Assembly: GCA_021399435.1 (NCBI GenBank)
Contig: JAJTUP010000144.1
Span: 28,558-92,557 of the forward strand
DNA: 64,000 nucleotides
Direction: 5' to 3'
Origin: Diaporthe sp. PMI_573
Lineage: Eukaryota; Ascomycota; Sordariomycetes; Diaporthales; Diaporthaceae
Part shown: positions 20,550-31,363 of the stretch, in pieces
Position numbering within the stretch: position 1 is the stretch's first letter
How the letters are laid out: each line of letters opens with the position of its first letter
Notes under the pieces: generated by a model
Databases searched by the model: none
The model's input: the letters and a program-made list of their open reading frames with translations, nothing else
Told to the model about the DNA's origin: nothing
Position numbers and translations under genes: made by a program

Positions 20550-21730
20550 TTACCGCAAGGCCATGTCTCTCAGAATATTCCTACAACCCGCGCACGCTAT
20601 CTTGGAGCAGTGTGGGCACTCGAATGCGAATCGAGCCGTTGTCTGCAAACAGCGGTGGCATCTATGCCTGCCTTCAACTTGAGTCCACCATCCCCGGTGG
20701 ACGCAAGCCTCAGTTTTTGCCTGTCCTGCTGCTTGCGGTTGACTTCTTGGCTGGTTTGGCTTAGCCTTCGGGCCCTGTTGTTTTTGCTTCTGTGCTTCCT
20801 GGGCCCTGTCCCTCCTTACTTGAGCCTCTCGAGCTTGCCGCTCCTTTTGCGATTTCACAGCATCGTCCCTTGCTTTCTGGCGGGCTCTTTCCATGTCATC
20901 CTCTGCTTTCCGCTGTGTCGCCTCGCGTCGTTCTTTCGCTAATATATCTTGTCTTCGCTCCTCCTGTTGTTCTTCCAACCTCTTATCATGCTGAACACTT
21001 GAAATGTGCATCCTAAGCCGCTGTAATTGTGACGTGAGAGTATTAATCTTTCGTGTGCAACTATCTCGCTCCGTCTCCCGTACGATACGACCCGTCCTTC
21101 GTCCTGTCGTACGTCGTTCTCGCGCCTCCTTAGCTTCCTCTGACTCGCGGGCCCTAAAGAGGGAGGCGAACCAAGTTCTTTTTGCCGCCTCTTCCTGTGC
21201 ATCCTTATCTTCCTCCGCTTGAAGTCTGTCCAATGCTTCCTGAACGCCGGCTAGGCGGTGGCGGGCTTCGAGCAAGTGAGCTTCTAAGGAGAACCGTGTC
21301 TTCCGTAGGCTTTCTAGTTCCTTCTCCAGCTCTTTTATCTTCCGTTTTACTCGACGGCCTTCGTCATCATCGGTATATGAAGCCGTGTTCGGTCTGGCTT
21401 CCCGGTTGCCAGAATATGTTGGTTTTGACGACGATGAACCGTCAGGGTTACATGGGCTCTGGCGTGCAGGTCGAACAGAGCTATCATACTCCCGTCGTTT
21501 TTGGGGATCGATCAGAGTTTTATAGGCGACTGACAGCTAAGAGGATAGATGTTAGCCGGGACAGCATTGTTCAGGACTAGACCTACAATTTGGAACTGTG
21601 CTGTTGCTCCTGGGTTGTAGGGGTTCTTGTCAGGATGCCTCAGCTTCGCGAGCCGTCGATAGCTCGCTTTAATAGCGGCGTCATCAGCGGTCGGAGCAAG
21701 CTCAAGGATAGCGTAGTAATTTTCATTCAT
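20550..21730 (-). CDS. J-domain protein with coiled coil and C-terminal zinc-finger-like tail
   Basis: Exons complement(20550..21536, 21587..21730) encode 376 aa. A 50-nt intron (GTAGGT..TTAG) splits the J domain in phase 0. Residues 1-70 form a J domain: NENYYAILELAPTADDAAIK, the HPD motif in RHPDKNPYNPGA, then VAYKTLIDPQKRREYD. Residues about 110-300 are Arg/Glu/Lys-rich coiled coil. The last 50 residues hold paired Cys (HRCHRC, CPHCSK, CAGC) consistent with zinc binding. J proteins stimulate Hsp70 ATPase. The tail suggests a nucleic-acid or protein target, which is inference. An in-frame ATG at 21940 would add 70 residues; 21730 fits the usual J-domain start better. Confidence 0.85.
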
Positions 21731-21940
21731 CGTACCCCAAGCCACTGCTTCCCTAATATACAGAATGAATTTTCTGGAGCAGGTCTCTTTAGCGCGTTCA
21801 GTGCTTTCTCCAGATATCGATGTCCTAGAGATATCACCATCGCCATTTGGTGGCTGTGGCTCGCTGTTTGCCAAGCCCTGCCAAAACAGGTCTGTGTACT
21901 TAGCCGCAGCCAGCTCACCGAGATGTGTGATACCCGGCAT

Positions 21941-23490
21941 ATGTCACAGGTCTGTCTGGGTGGTTTACGCGTGATTTACCCCGCCATTTACCCTCACATC
22001 TACGAAACCAGCGCCAGGCAGGTCTCGTAAATACCCACGATGCACCACGTCCCCGTTTGTCTGCGAGGGTGCAAACGACACGGCGGATAGAGGTCGACGG
22101 GGCGGTCAAGCCTGTCTAATCAGATTTCCCACAAGTGCCGTCGTCGTGAAGTTATCGTGGTGTAAGGGCTGGCGGGCGCCTCGGGTGCATTAGCCGGGCG
22201 GTGAGTGCCCGCCAACCACGCCAGGCGGCCCGGGCGTGGCGCGCCCGGGTGCACGCACACCCACGCCCGCCATTATCCTCCCCCCAGCGCAAGCCAGCGA
22301 TTTTTGAGGGTATCGTGAGCGGTGCCGCTCGAAAGAGCGGCCTCGAGAGTACCCGCTCGTAAATCGCGGAGCAGAATCTCTGCGTGGTTGCTGCGCTACG
22401 GGTAGAGCGCCCGCCGTGGCGCAGTGCGATATGCGGCCGCCCGCCTGGGCCGCCTGTATTGCGGCACGGCAGTACCACGGCGCCTACCATGCTGTACGGT
22501 GCGATTAAGCGGAAAAGGCAAACATGGCGTAAATTTCCTGCTTTTTTTGTATAGTTATCTTCTATCGCGGGCCGCTTAAAAAAATCTCCCGTGGTGTTGT
22601 GGCGTGATAAAGTTGGGGCACCCCTAGCGGCCGGCCTCGGGTATCGTCATGCCGGAGCGCCATATATTACCACCACCACGCCCAACTTCTCACCACGCTA
22701 ACGGGCTTAGTTTTAGGGGCATATACTTGTATGTAGTATCAAAATGTAGAGAAACAAAAGTGCTATAAGACGCACTAAAAGAAGCTTTAGTGGCACCCTG
22801 CTAGAAGAAGCAAAAGGAGGCAAAAAAAACATCCATGCCCCAACCTGAGCACCGGGGTAAAGGGCGTGACATAGATGTTTGACACCCCAGAGACAAATTA
22901 AACCTCTGTTTCTCATCACTTTAGTGAGTGTACTAACCATTGTACTACTGGGATGTCTAAAGGCTTGAAGTGTTGGCTTAAAAGGAAGCTTTGCAGGAGG
23001 GAAGGAGTGGTGATGTTAGCTCATGCCGGGCGGCGCAGGGCAAGTGCGGCAGGCCACCTGCCATTTAGCGCCAACTCTATGAATATTCGGTTTATGTGGT
23101 TTTAACTTATACCATTTGACGCGCCTCAGCGAGCTCGTTACAATAATATAAGGTTCTCTTGGTCAGACCCACCATAGGGGTGGTTATAGCGGACGGACAT
23201 CCCGGACCACTTCCAAGGAGCTGCCTCCGGCCGCCTCCCCGGCGCTATGCTACATGCCAGGGTTCACCACCCCGCAACTCCACGGGGACTACGTTTGGGC
23301 AGAAAACACTTATACCGTTCGAATAGTCGTCAAAAGGCGAACAGTTCGATATAAGAAACAGCTTGTCAGAACGCCTAGATAATATTGAAACCTATGGACT
23401 ATATACATTGTCCAACATCCCGTTCCGGTGGCCGGTGCCCCGGCGATGTGCCCGGCGAGAGGAAAACAACAACAACTATGCCTGGAAGTA
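21941..23490. other. No supported gene; GC-rich then mixed sequence
   Basis: The part 22140-22480 is GC-rich with repeated GGCGGGCG/CGCCCG runs, and imperfect inverted GTGGTG/CACCAC segments occur at 22590-22700. No domain-bearing frame is present on either strand. It may be the non-coding flank of the Crypton-type gene that follows. Confidence 0.45.
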
Positions 23491-24531
23491 CTATTTCGTG
23501 CCCTTTAAAAACTTGTGATAGCTTGCCAGGGACCGCTTTCCACGCTCACGGTCCATATCGGCTGCTGCGACCTTCTCGTCCCAGCCGTGGGTCTCTGCGC
23601 GGGTCTGCAACTCATCTATGATCGACTTCCGGATAGAAAAGTACATACGCCGCGCAGGAGGGCGCCAGCGAGCCCCATACTGCTTCTCAAGGACGGCAAC
23701 GGCAGGCATATACGGCGTCCCCTCGCGCCAGACCCGCCGGAGGTCCTCAACCGACGAGAGGTTGTCAGGAAGGTCATGCTGTGGCACGACTAAAGTGCCA
23801 CCATTCAGCACGGTCTTTTGTTTCTTCACGGGCAGGTCGGGCACGTCTCGCGCCGTCGCCACTATTGCTTGGTGGTCGTCTCGCTTTCGTTTCGTGCCAA
23901 CGTTTGCTTCCGTAGGGCGCGATAAAGCGCCCGGCGGCCGATAGTTGGCCGTGGGGCAAGTATTTGTATGTGTGGCTGCTGGGCCGCCCTCGCCACGTGT
24001 GACTGCAATGTGGATAGTCTGGTTGGCGAGATCTCTTATATGCGCCCTTATCGACTTGAAGTCTTCGCTGCTTATCTTCTTGCCCTGCTGGACCTCCTTG
24101 AGAAGGTACGCTTGTTGGCTAATAAGATCACGGACTGCTTGTGTGAGGAATTCGTTAGTTTCCTCGGCCCGGAGCCACGCATTCTCGTTTCCTTGCTCCT
24201 GTGCGCACGCGTCCTCTATTTGGTAGGCAAACACTGCAAATGCCGGACTTCTGAACACAGGGTGGTTGAAGATAGGGTGGTCGGGGTACGATTTGCGGAG
24301 GAATACGGCATCCTGGAGAAGAATCTCTCGAAACCAGATCATTGTCTCGATCACAGCCTCTGACCCCCTCTCTCGGTCAATCTTAAGGGCGTCTGGGTGT
24401 CCCTCATTGGCCAGAGACCACGCCCAGTGGTCTATTTCGGGCCAAATCATGCTCGTCAGCTCCGGCGGTGGCTTGACCCTGTCCCGAGGGATGTCGTACA
24501 ACCTGCGTTTCGCTCTCAGGCACCAAGCCAA
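23491..24531 (-). CDS. Crypton-type protein with C-terminal GCR1_C DNA-binding domain
   Basis: A 346-codon frame; it stays open upstream to about 24590 without an ATG, so the true start is probably in a missing 5' part. Residues 1-120 are like the post-catalytic region of fungal Crypton tyrosine recombinases (WFREILLQDAVFLRKSYPDH; FRSPAFAVFAYQ). The last 100 residues match the GCR1_C domain: SVEDLRRVWREGTPYMPAVA, then ARWRPPARRMYFSIRKSIID. The middle contains a basic nuclear-localisation-like KRKRDD segment. No tyrosine-recombinase catalytic residues are seen. It may be a truncated Crypton or a domesticated DNA-binding protein. No stops interrupt it. Confidence 0.65.
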   Translation of the reverse strand: MAWCLRAKRRLYDIPRDRVKPPPELTSMIWPEIDHWAWSLANEGHPDALKIDRERGSEAVIETMIWFREILLQDAVFLRKSYPDHPIFNHPVFRSPAFAVFAYQIEDACAQEQGNENAWLRAEETNEFLTQAVRDLISQQAYLLKEVQQGKKISSEDFKSIRAHIRDLANQTIHIAVTRGEGGPAATHTNTCPTANYRPPGALSRPTEANVGTKRKRDDHQAIVATARDVPDLPVKKQKTVLNGGTLVVPQHDLPDNLSSVEDLRRVWREGTPYMPAVAVLEKQYGARWRPPARRMYFSIRKSIIDELQTRAETHGWDEKVAAADMDRERGKRSLASYHKFLKGTK

Positions 24532-24540
24532 AGAATCAAG

Positions 24541-24783
24541 ATGGTAACCATCAACTTTGCAGATCGCGTAACGGACCCCAGTAACGGCATCTCAATCAAG
24601 GGTCTGGCCGCACAGCAGGGAATCTCGATCAAGGGCAGCGCGAACAAGAAGGAGCTGTTCCCGGAAAAGCTTGGCGGCAATCTCAACGCTGGAAAGGAGC
24701 TGTTTGCTGGTGAGCTCGATGGCCGGGGACGCAGGCGGCAGAGGACGCTCAATGGTTGCCCACTAAAGAGAACTTTGGCGTGA
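24541..24783 (+). pseudogene. Exon-like fragment resembling the tail of an RNA-binding protein
   Basis: From ATG 24541 the plus frame gives GISIKGLAAQQGISIKGSAN, KKELFPEKLGGNLNAGKELF and GRGRRRQRTL. The repeated KELF(P/A) and Arg-Gly-rich tail recall C-termini of fungal RNA-binding proteins; the identification is tentative. It starts where the Crypton-type frame on the other strand begins, so a breakpoint probably lies at 24540-24600. Confidence 0.3.
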
Positions 24784-25769
24784 CTCATCTGCCTGATTCG
24801 CAAAGCTCCCAAAGAACTGAGTAATAAGACTACCTTTCGAATATGGTTTGTCGCTGAGTGCAAACTAACTATAGTTAGTTATTATTAGTTGATTATGAGA
24901 CAATGAAGGCGTCGTACCATCGTGCATAGTCTCCTGTTTGTTTAATAGCGATGGACTGTCGAGGTCCATTTGCGCCGAAGGTTCCGACTTAGTCACATTA
25001 GACAAGTCGGGCGTTCTTGCGTGTATCCCGTCTAAGCTTATAGGAGATCCTGACTGGGTTTGTGATGTCGAACACGGCTCCTCATCAGGCGCGATATTTG
25101 CCCTAGCTGCAATGATCCTTACCGTCAGTAGTAATGCTTCTTCAAGTTCACGAGGCATATTAGGATCTGCTCCGGAACCATGTCAGGCATACAATCTTTA
25201 GGCTTTAGACTCAGTCTGACCCTCCTCTCGAAGGATCTCGACTGCCTACTGGTCGGGTCCACTGCATCTTCAAGGCTGGGGAGGGACTCTCGGTCGAAAC
25301 GAGTCTTAAATTCAATCCGCAGTGAAATAATTAGGGTCCGTATTCCTAACTCCATGGCTCTTTATCAACTTCTGAAATGTCTTGACGCGAGCAGGCTGTA
25401 CCTCCGTGTTCGTGTTCAATGAGGCAATCAACAGCCACCCCTGTTGACGCCCACGGCACAACTGCATCATTGATGCAGGTTTAGGGAGATATGGGCACCA
25501 ATAAGGCGAGTGATGAGAATGGCTAACCCCAGCAGGTGTCATGATCTACCCCGGCGGCGAGGCTGAAAGCAAAAAGGCCCACCCAAGCGAACACGACTGC
25601 TGGCTAAACGACAACCACCTCCTCCTGATAGCCAATCGCCGTGGAACCAAGGCGGGCTGTTGACGCCGGGAGGAGCGAAATACACCAGTTTCATATGATG
25701 GCCTGGTTCTCTGACGATATTTGAGGGTGGGAGGCGTATCAACAGGGACCCCAGCCACCTTGTACACTT
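24784..25769. other. Non-coding flank with a diverged repeat
   Basis: Contains one copy of a repeat (25201-25281) that recurs near 27.0 kb. Minus-strand sequence downstream of the Tc1 remnant (25560-25770) has lost its reading frame. No gene is supported. Confidence 0.45.
25201..25281. repeat. Diverged repeat, copy 1
   Basis: About 80 bp containing CTGCCTACTGGTCGGGTCCA match 27026-27093 with roughly 80-85 percent identity by eye. Many of the differences are C/T or G/A, as expected after repeat-induced point mutation. Both copies can be read on the minus strand as VDPTSRQS(R/K). Confidence 0.75.
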
Positions 25770-26175
25770 GATTGCCTAACGATGTTGTTTCCGCGTGTGC
25801 CCTTATGTTCCGAATCATTGTCCTCTTCGAGAATAAACTAGTCCCCACGAGCAACCCAAGCCCTAACGATCGGCTGGAGGATCTTCTCATGGTAGGTCTG
25901 CAGATTCATCTTCCCGTTAGTGTTGGAGGGCACGTCGTACCAGTGCAAGCCGTCTTTAAATCCTTCATACCTGATAGCGGCCCACGCGTGGTACCTCTTC
26001 TACTTGATATCGAGATCCCGCTCAGGTTGCTTCTTCTCAACGAGACAATTAGGGCAGCTTCTCTCCCAGGAGCGCCTGCAAACGTATATTTTCCCCTAGG
26101 GGCCGTAGCCAAAGTTGGTCTCGTCTGTAAAGCGTATTCCTCGCCAGTCTTCCGGAAGAGGATATCTCTCAAGCA
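25770..26175 (-). pseudogene. Tc1/mariner transposase remnant with RIP-like stops
   Basis: On the minus strand one frame gives ERYPLPEDWRGIRFTDETNF, GYGP*GKIYVCRRSWERSC, RYHAWAAIRYEGFKDGLHWY and VARGD*FILEEDNDS. The DET and EEDND motifs are the first two acidic sites of a Tc1-like DDE core. Three in-frame TAG codons interrupt an otherwise unshifted frame. Each can be explained as CAG changed to TAG, a C-to-T change in a CpA context. The N-terminal helix-turn-helix domains and the third acidic residue were not recognised. Confidence 0.8.
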
Positions 26176-27671
26176 TTGTCTAACAGTAATCCTCTCTAAC
26201 GGTCTTTAATTTTAACAATACCCACGCTTTCTAGCACGCTACGCAGAAGCAGAAGTTACGAGACTTCATAGCCCGTTAGATTGTCCTCCTAGAAGGAGGT
26301 GGATCGAGATCTAGAGAAATGGCGCGTTTGCAGAGAATCTGCAAATTGCACTGCACCGATCAATCGATTCTTTTTCGGCGTATCGTTGTGTACAATCACC
26401 ATCGTGTAAAAAAAATTCCGTTGGAATGTTAGAGGGTGTTGAAGTTGGGGTTGGAATGCGGAAGAGGGTATTTTGGTGGGGGTGACGTAATGCGAGTGCG
26501 CGTTTTTTTGTCCCGGCCGAGCCTGGAAGATGTGAAAGTGGTTGTTGGTAGACTCAGCTAGCTCAGACTCTCCGGTGGCTTCTGAATTCCGAGCCCGAAT
26601 CCCGTGCCAAGTCGCTTCCCGACAACACCCCGGCTTGCGCCGGGGCTCCCCCTGCACTGCCTCACTTTTCTCTTTACAATTTAATCTCGCGATTTTATTG
26701 GCCATCGTCGTCTGACAAGGGGATGAGGAGGGGTCGCCACCTGCGAGTCTGAGAGCAAATGGCGCAGGATCGCGAGTTGATGCGGTGCTCAAAAAATACT
26801 CTGACGCGTTGCCGGGCGAGCAAACATGATCAGGGCCTCAAACTTCACCATCACATCGGCTACGTCGTATTTGATTCCCATCCCGAGTTTGAGTTGCCTG
26901 GGCCGAGCCGTTTATTCACTATACGTTTTGCAGCTGTCAGATTTCTGCAGCTGCGCATACTGAGTGCTATCATGCCCCACAGCCACGCATCCTCACCATA
27001 TATCCTTTTAGTGTTTATTCTCAGTCTAAACTTCCTCTCGATGGATTTAGACTGCCTACTGGTCGGATCCACTGCATCTTTAAGGTCCGGGAGATAATAA
27101 TCACGATGTGTCTGAAAACCGCCTTTGCTGGAAAAACCTTCGTTCGGTTATTTTACTTGTGAACGTCAATTTTGTATTTCAAGAGCAGGTAAAGCTGAAT
27201 ACGGCACAAAATTCATTCAATCCGCGATGCCGAAAACTGGCTGGTACACTAAGAGGACGACTTCCGGCTCTGCCCTGGCGATCTAACTGCATATGCAGAG
27301 CTCGGCTCATGATAGATACAAGACATGTATATAAACATGTTTAGTTCAAGTTAATGCAGCGCATCGCGGAGCGCGAGAACGCGGTGTAAAACCCGCACCA
27401 TGTGGGTGTGATTGTACAGACATCGGGGACGTCCAGAAACTACCCAACAGTCACTCCGCTGTGCCTGGCGCGTGGCGAGTACGTGATGGTATGGCGGCGG
27501 GTGTGGGATGGCGCGACATCCTTCCCTAGCCCGCTCAATCTCGGAGAGTTGCAGAACTCACCCGCACTTGGCGTTGAACTTCAGGAGTTAATGCAGGACC
27601 ACAAAGCCCAGGAATGCGAACCTGAACCCTTTTCAAATGCAGGCCAATGTTCTCCTGAGCATCTGAGGATA
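26176..27671. other. Gap with diverged repeat copy 2; weak ORF at its end
   Basis: Contains repeat copy 2 (27026-27093). A plus frame at 27402-27695 (97 codons) has fairly natural composition (LGELQNSPALGVELQELMQD) but no family, no clear ATG context and no splice partner. Nothing else is recognised. Confidence 0.4.
27026..27093. repeat. Diverged repeat, copy 2
   Basis: Partner of 25201-25281 in the same orientation, 1.8 kb away, with mostly C-to-T/G-to-A differences. The two copies bracket the Tc1 remnant. Confidence 0.75.
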
Positions 27672-28085
27672 TCACCATACACTATGGGATGGTAGGATGG
27701 AAATCGACATAAACATCCTGTGAAACACGCTCCAACGACTCCCTAATGTCAACCTTTTGCGCGTTTCTTTTGGATAGGCGAGACTCTGACACGAGCTTGG
27801 TGAATAATGAAACCCAGTCCGATGGAGGAAACCTGCAGCGTGCTGAAAATCCTGGAGCGTGCTGAAATCCATGAGGCGACAAAATTCTTTGTTAAACTTG
27901 GGTACAGGCCACCATTCCGCATTATGCTGTTGTAATGGGTTGTTGTTGTAATTCTCTTCCCGAAGGCAATCAAATACTCGGTCCCACCAATGCCACACCG
28001 AAAGATCCATGTTGACAATATCGCAAGCGTCAGAACAGACAATCAGCAAGACCTCCTCTGTCCACCACGGCCGGCGACAGCTCAA
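27672..28085 (-). CDS. Possible 3' exon(s) of the unknown gene at 28.2-29.9 kb
   Basis: The frame beginning CRRPWWTEEVLLIVCSDACD and continuing through DIVNMDLSVWHWWDRVFDCL looks genuinely coding for about 90 codons, then deteriorates. It could join the upstream gene through an intron GTAGCC..TTGAG (about 28161-28076), which would bypass the stop at 28159 in matching phase. The donor is acceptable and the acceptor is weak. Family unknown. Confidence 0.35.
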   Translation of the reverse strand: MSCRRPWWTEEVLLIVCSDACDIVNMDLSVWHWWDRVFDCLREENYNNNPLQQHNAEWWPVPKFNKEFCRLMDFSTLQDFQHAAGFLHRTGFHYSPSSCQSLAYPKETRKRLTLGSRWSVFHRMFMSISILPSHSVW

Positions 28086-28158
28086 TTGCCACCCAAACTG
28101 GCTCTTAATAGGCCTGCTCTTTGTCGTAAACAGACATTAAACACACATTTGAATTTGG

Positions 28159-29926
28159 CTACCATTCGAAGTCGGCGACCTCCTTGTCCGTCCACGATTT
28201 TCTCACCGAATTCTTGTCCGCCAATAGCTCAATATCGAATTCAACCAACAACCTCTCTCCGCACGGCGCATCCGCAATGCAATCTCGAATTATGCCAACA
28301 AGGTGGCGCTTCAAAGCATCAAAGTGGTCTTCCCTGCCGCGGGAGACCAAATGTTCAGCACGCGCCTTTGGAGCGGTGAGCCGAAAATACAAGTACTCAA
28401 ATTGAGACCGCTCCAGCTGTGTTGGAAGCTCGTCCACTAGTTCGGCAAGCGTCTTGTTCCGGAAGCTCCCTTCCGGCTTCCAAGAGAGACTTTGAAGTTC
28501 GGGATAACGATAATAGCCAACTCGATAGAGGAACTCGACCCGAGCTTGCCCTACCGGAGGTGCCTGACGCCCGTCCTTGTGCACTGCATCAACCACACCC
28601 CTGCCCTCAGCCGGGACGCTGGGGGAGACCAGAGAAATTGAAGACGGCTGTGTTTTTGGAGGGCTCACGTCGATTGAAGGCTGAGGAGCTGGCTCAGTCA
28701 GTGCCACGTGCGCCGAAGGTGCCGCATCGGCGGTCTTGTCATTCAGCCTGCCTGGGCGAATTCCGGTGTTTGGTTGCAGCGTTGCTTTGTCTCTGGGAGC
28801 ATTTACAGATCTCTCTTCACCAGCAGCATCACGGACGGTAGCCCTGGGAGAATATGCTGATCCATGGTTGCAGTCGGATAAGTTGCTAGAAGTGACTACT
28901 TTGTTCCAATGGGTTGGAGCAGGACTTTCTGCAAGGTCTGAATTTGAGTGCTGGAGAGACGGGGCTAGTGCCGGATGTTGATCCCTTGTCGCAGACCGCG
29001 ATGCGTGTTGCCGCTGCCTCCGCCTGCGAGAGACTCTATTTGTCCCTAGACAAGCAAGCCGTTTTCCGGTCCGTTTTAACGGCATCAGACGGGCCAAGGG
29101 TCTCTCGTTACCCCTCAGCCGCCTAGCAGGTTCTTCTATATTGGTATTGGGAGTAACTTGGCGAGGACCCTGTCCGACACATGTTAGAAAAGTGTTTAAT
29201 TCCCTAAAAGCGGGAATGGAGTATAGGTTGTTTACTAATGGAGCGCCATGCGAAGCGAAACTGATGGCAGTCGTATTGACGCCGTGTGAGGCAGTGTGGT
29301 TAGGGCCTATTGATGACCTGCAAATTCTCGTTAGACGAACAATTAGGTAGTAGAGGATGAGCACGATCCCATACTTTAGATCGACAAGCGCTTGGGCAGC
29401 ATCAAGACTGGCGGCCTCATCAACGACGATGTGATCAAGGCGTCTCCCAGCTGTTACGTCAACCTCGCCAGCCATTCCTTTGTTCTTCTTGTATTTGATG
29501 TTGCGATGTTGCTGGATGTTCAAGCGCCAGAAAAGCTGCTTCATTATTTCTTCGATCCTTGAAAATAATCAGCTCGAGAAGAGATTTTTTTTGGGTGGCT
29601 GGATGTTGTTACCGGGCACCGTGAGTCAAGTACTTCCACTTGTTGGACCAAATTGACACATCGTCGTCAGGCCAGAAAAGTCTTCCGTTTCTATGTACTA
29701 CAAGATAGGATCGAACCATCTCACCCAACGCAGTTTGATGTGCTCTCCAGTCATGCAGTGAGCTGCCCTCCCACCCTTGACTACTAACAAACGTCTTTCG
29801 GAAAACCTGGGCGCTTTCGTAGAATGCTTGACATCTTGGTAGCTGAGGGTCACCGTAATCCAGGTTTTCTCGTAGAGCGGTGATAGGAGGGACCGAGGTT
29901 GGGTTGATGAGAGGTTGCATGATCAA
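28159..29926 (-). CDS. Unknown multi-exon fungal protein
   Basis: Exons complement(28159..29317, 29375..29557, 29613..29926) give about 551 aa. Intron 1 (29612-29558, 55 nt, GTAACA..CAAG) is needed to join the frames in phase 2. Intron 2 (29374-29318, 57 nt, GTATGG..GCAG with CTAAC) is a multiple of three and could be retained. The first 150 residues are well ordered (YLVVHRNGRLFWPDDD; RIEEIMKQLFWRLNIQQHRN). A long Ser/Pro/Arg-rich disordered middle follows, then a helical C-terminus (ELVDELPTQLERSQFEYLYF). No catalytic motif or membrane segment is evident. The start at 29926 is an ATG. Confidence 0.6.
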
Positions 29927-31363
29927 GAGAAGACTTTAATAGCAGTGCCGTGTCCAGCGAGGAGAGGGGGGAAAGGGAGCCAACAGCGGGCTTATGTACT
30001 TTGGTCGCGGTCACTGACAGGTTCGAGAACCAAACGGAAGCCCGTCCTTGTTTCAGGCAGCACAGATAGGGGCGCGGAGGACTAGTTATCAACCAGCTGT
30101 CTCCCATAAATCTAACAGCTGATGAGCTTACTAGCAGCCGACGACGGCGACAGTAACGGCGACGCAATAGTAAAAATAAAAAAAAATAAAAAAAAGACGA
30201 GGTCATTGTAGTAATGGCTGGGAAAAGAATCCGTGGGCTTCTAAGCGTAGATATCACTCAGCTACTTCGTATCCTAAACACAGGAGGCCAGAGAGGAAAA
30301 GCCTAGATCTAAGGGCGATCGTCCTGTACAATAATGTGTACAATACTGTACGCTACTCCTCACTGCAGATGCCTCGTTGTATTTTTCCGCGATTGTCTCT
30401 TCGTTCATGGCTCCCGCAATATCTCGGTTATGGTGGCGTACTAGCGAAATTTGAGTGAGTTACGCATGTGCATCTGCACCCTCTGCACCCTCTGCCAGTC
30501 AATCTATTTACGCAGGGTTGTGGAGAATCGCTAACAAGCGCCGCGGCTGGGATCGCAAATTGTAGATCCTGGACGCGTAAACGCGGATGTGGGGTGGCGG
30601 AATAGGGGTGGCGGGAGCGAGTGTTTGGAGCGGTCCTCAATTGCCGCAGGCTACCTGGCTACCTGGACAACAATCCTGTGCGTGGTACTCTGTCTCTGCA
30701 TGTCCTTCTGCGTTAGTGGTATAATTTTTCACTCCCTTTGCCCCCGCTGGTACATTCCGTGGGGTTCACATGATGGCTCGACATATACTTGCATACCATT
30801 TTCTGCATTCTCGCACCATTCCTGGTCGAAGCACCAATACGGACTACATGCAGTTGAAGTCCGCAAGGGGCTAGTAACTGGGTGGCTAAGCAGCCCTTGG
30901 GGCTACGGCGTACTTATGGTACAGGCTCCCTGGATCTCCCCCTTTCTAGCTAGTTAGAAGCAAGCAATGAAGTCCACCAATTCCATCGTTAACGCGATAC
31001 CACGTACGTACGTATAGTACAAGAAAGCCCATTCAACATTTATGGTATTTGTGTTCTATCGTACAGTATTTCCCAGAGGACGAATAAGATGAACTATTGC
31101 CCCAGATGATGGCCAATCAAAGGTGCTGTGGTTTCCCAAAAGTACTTCTGTTGCAGTCGACGTATGTATCCAGAACTCCCTCATTGAAGTACTGCAGAAA
31201 CTTATGAAAACACAGTACTTGTTTGAGCAGGACTTTTAAGTTCCCTGGATAGACATTTTGCCATTTTTAAGCAAAGAAGATGCCAGTATTTATAGCTTTC
31301 TTGTCTCCCCTGCTACTTTGCACAAGATACCTACCTTAAAACACTTTTCATACCAAATACACG
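29927..31363. other. Intergenic region, no supported gene
   Basis: Contains a short A-rich tract near 30175-30195 and GTACGTACGTA at about 31003. No frame carries a domain. Sequence just before 31364 is AT-rich and may hold the promoter of the retropepsin-like gene. Confidence 0.5.

Noticed and set aside
20426..20942. Plus-strand hydrophobic frames
   Set aside because: Antisense shadows of the Glu/Lys/Arg-rich coiled coil of the J protein.
22152..22490. 112-codon GC-rich minus frame
   Set aside because: High GC removes stops by chance; Arg/Ala-rich with no domain.
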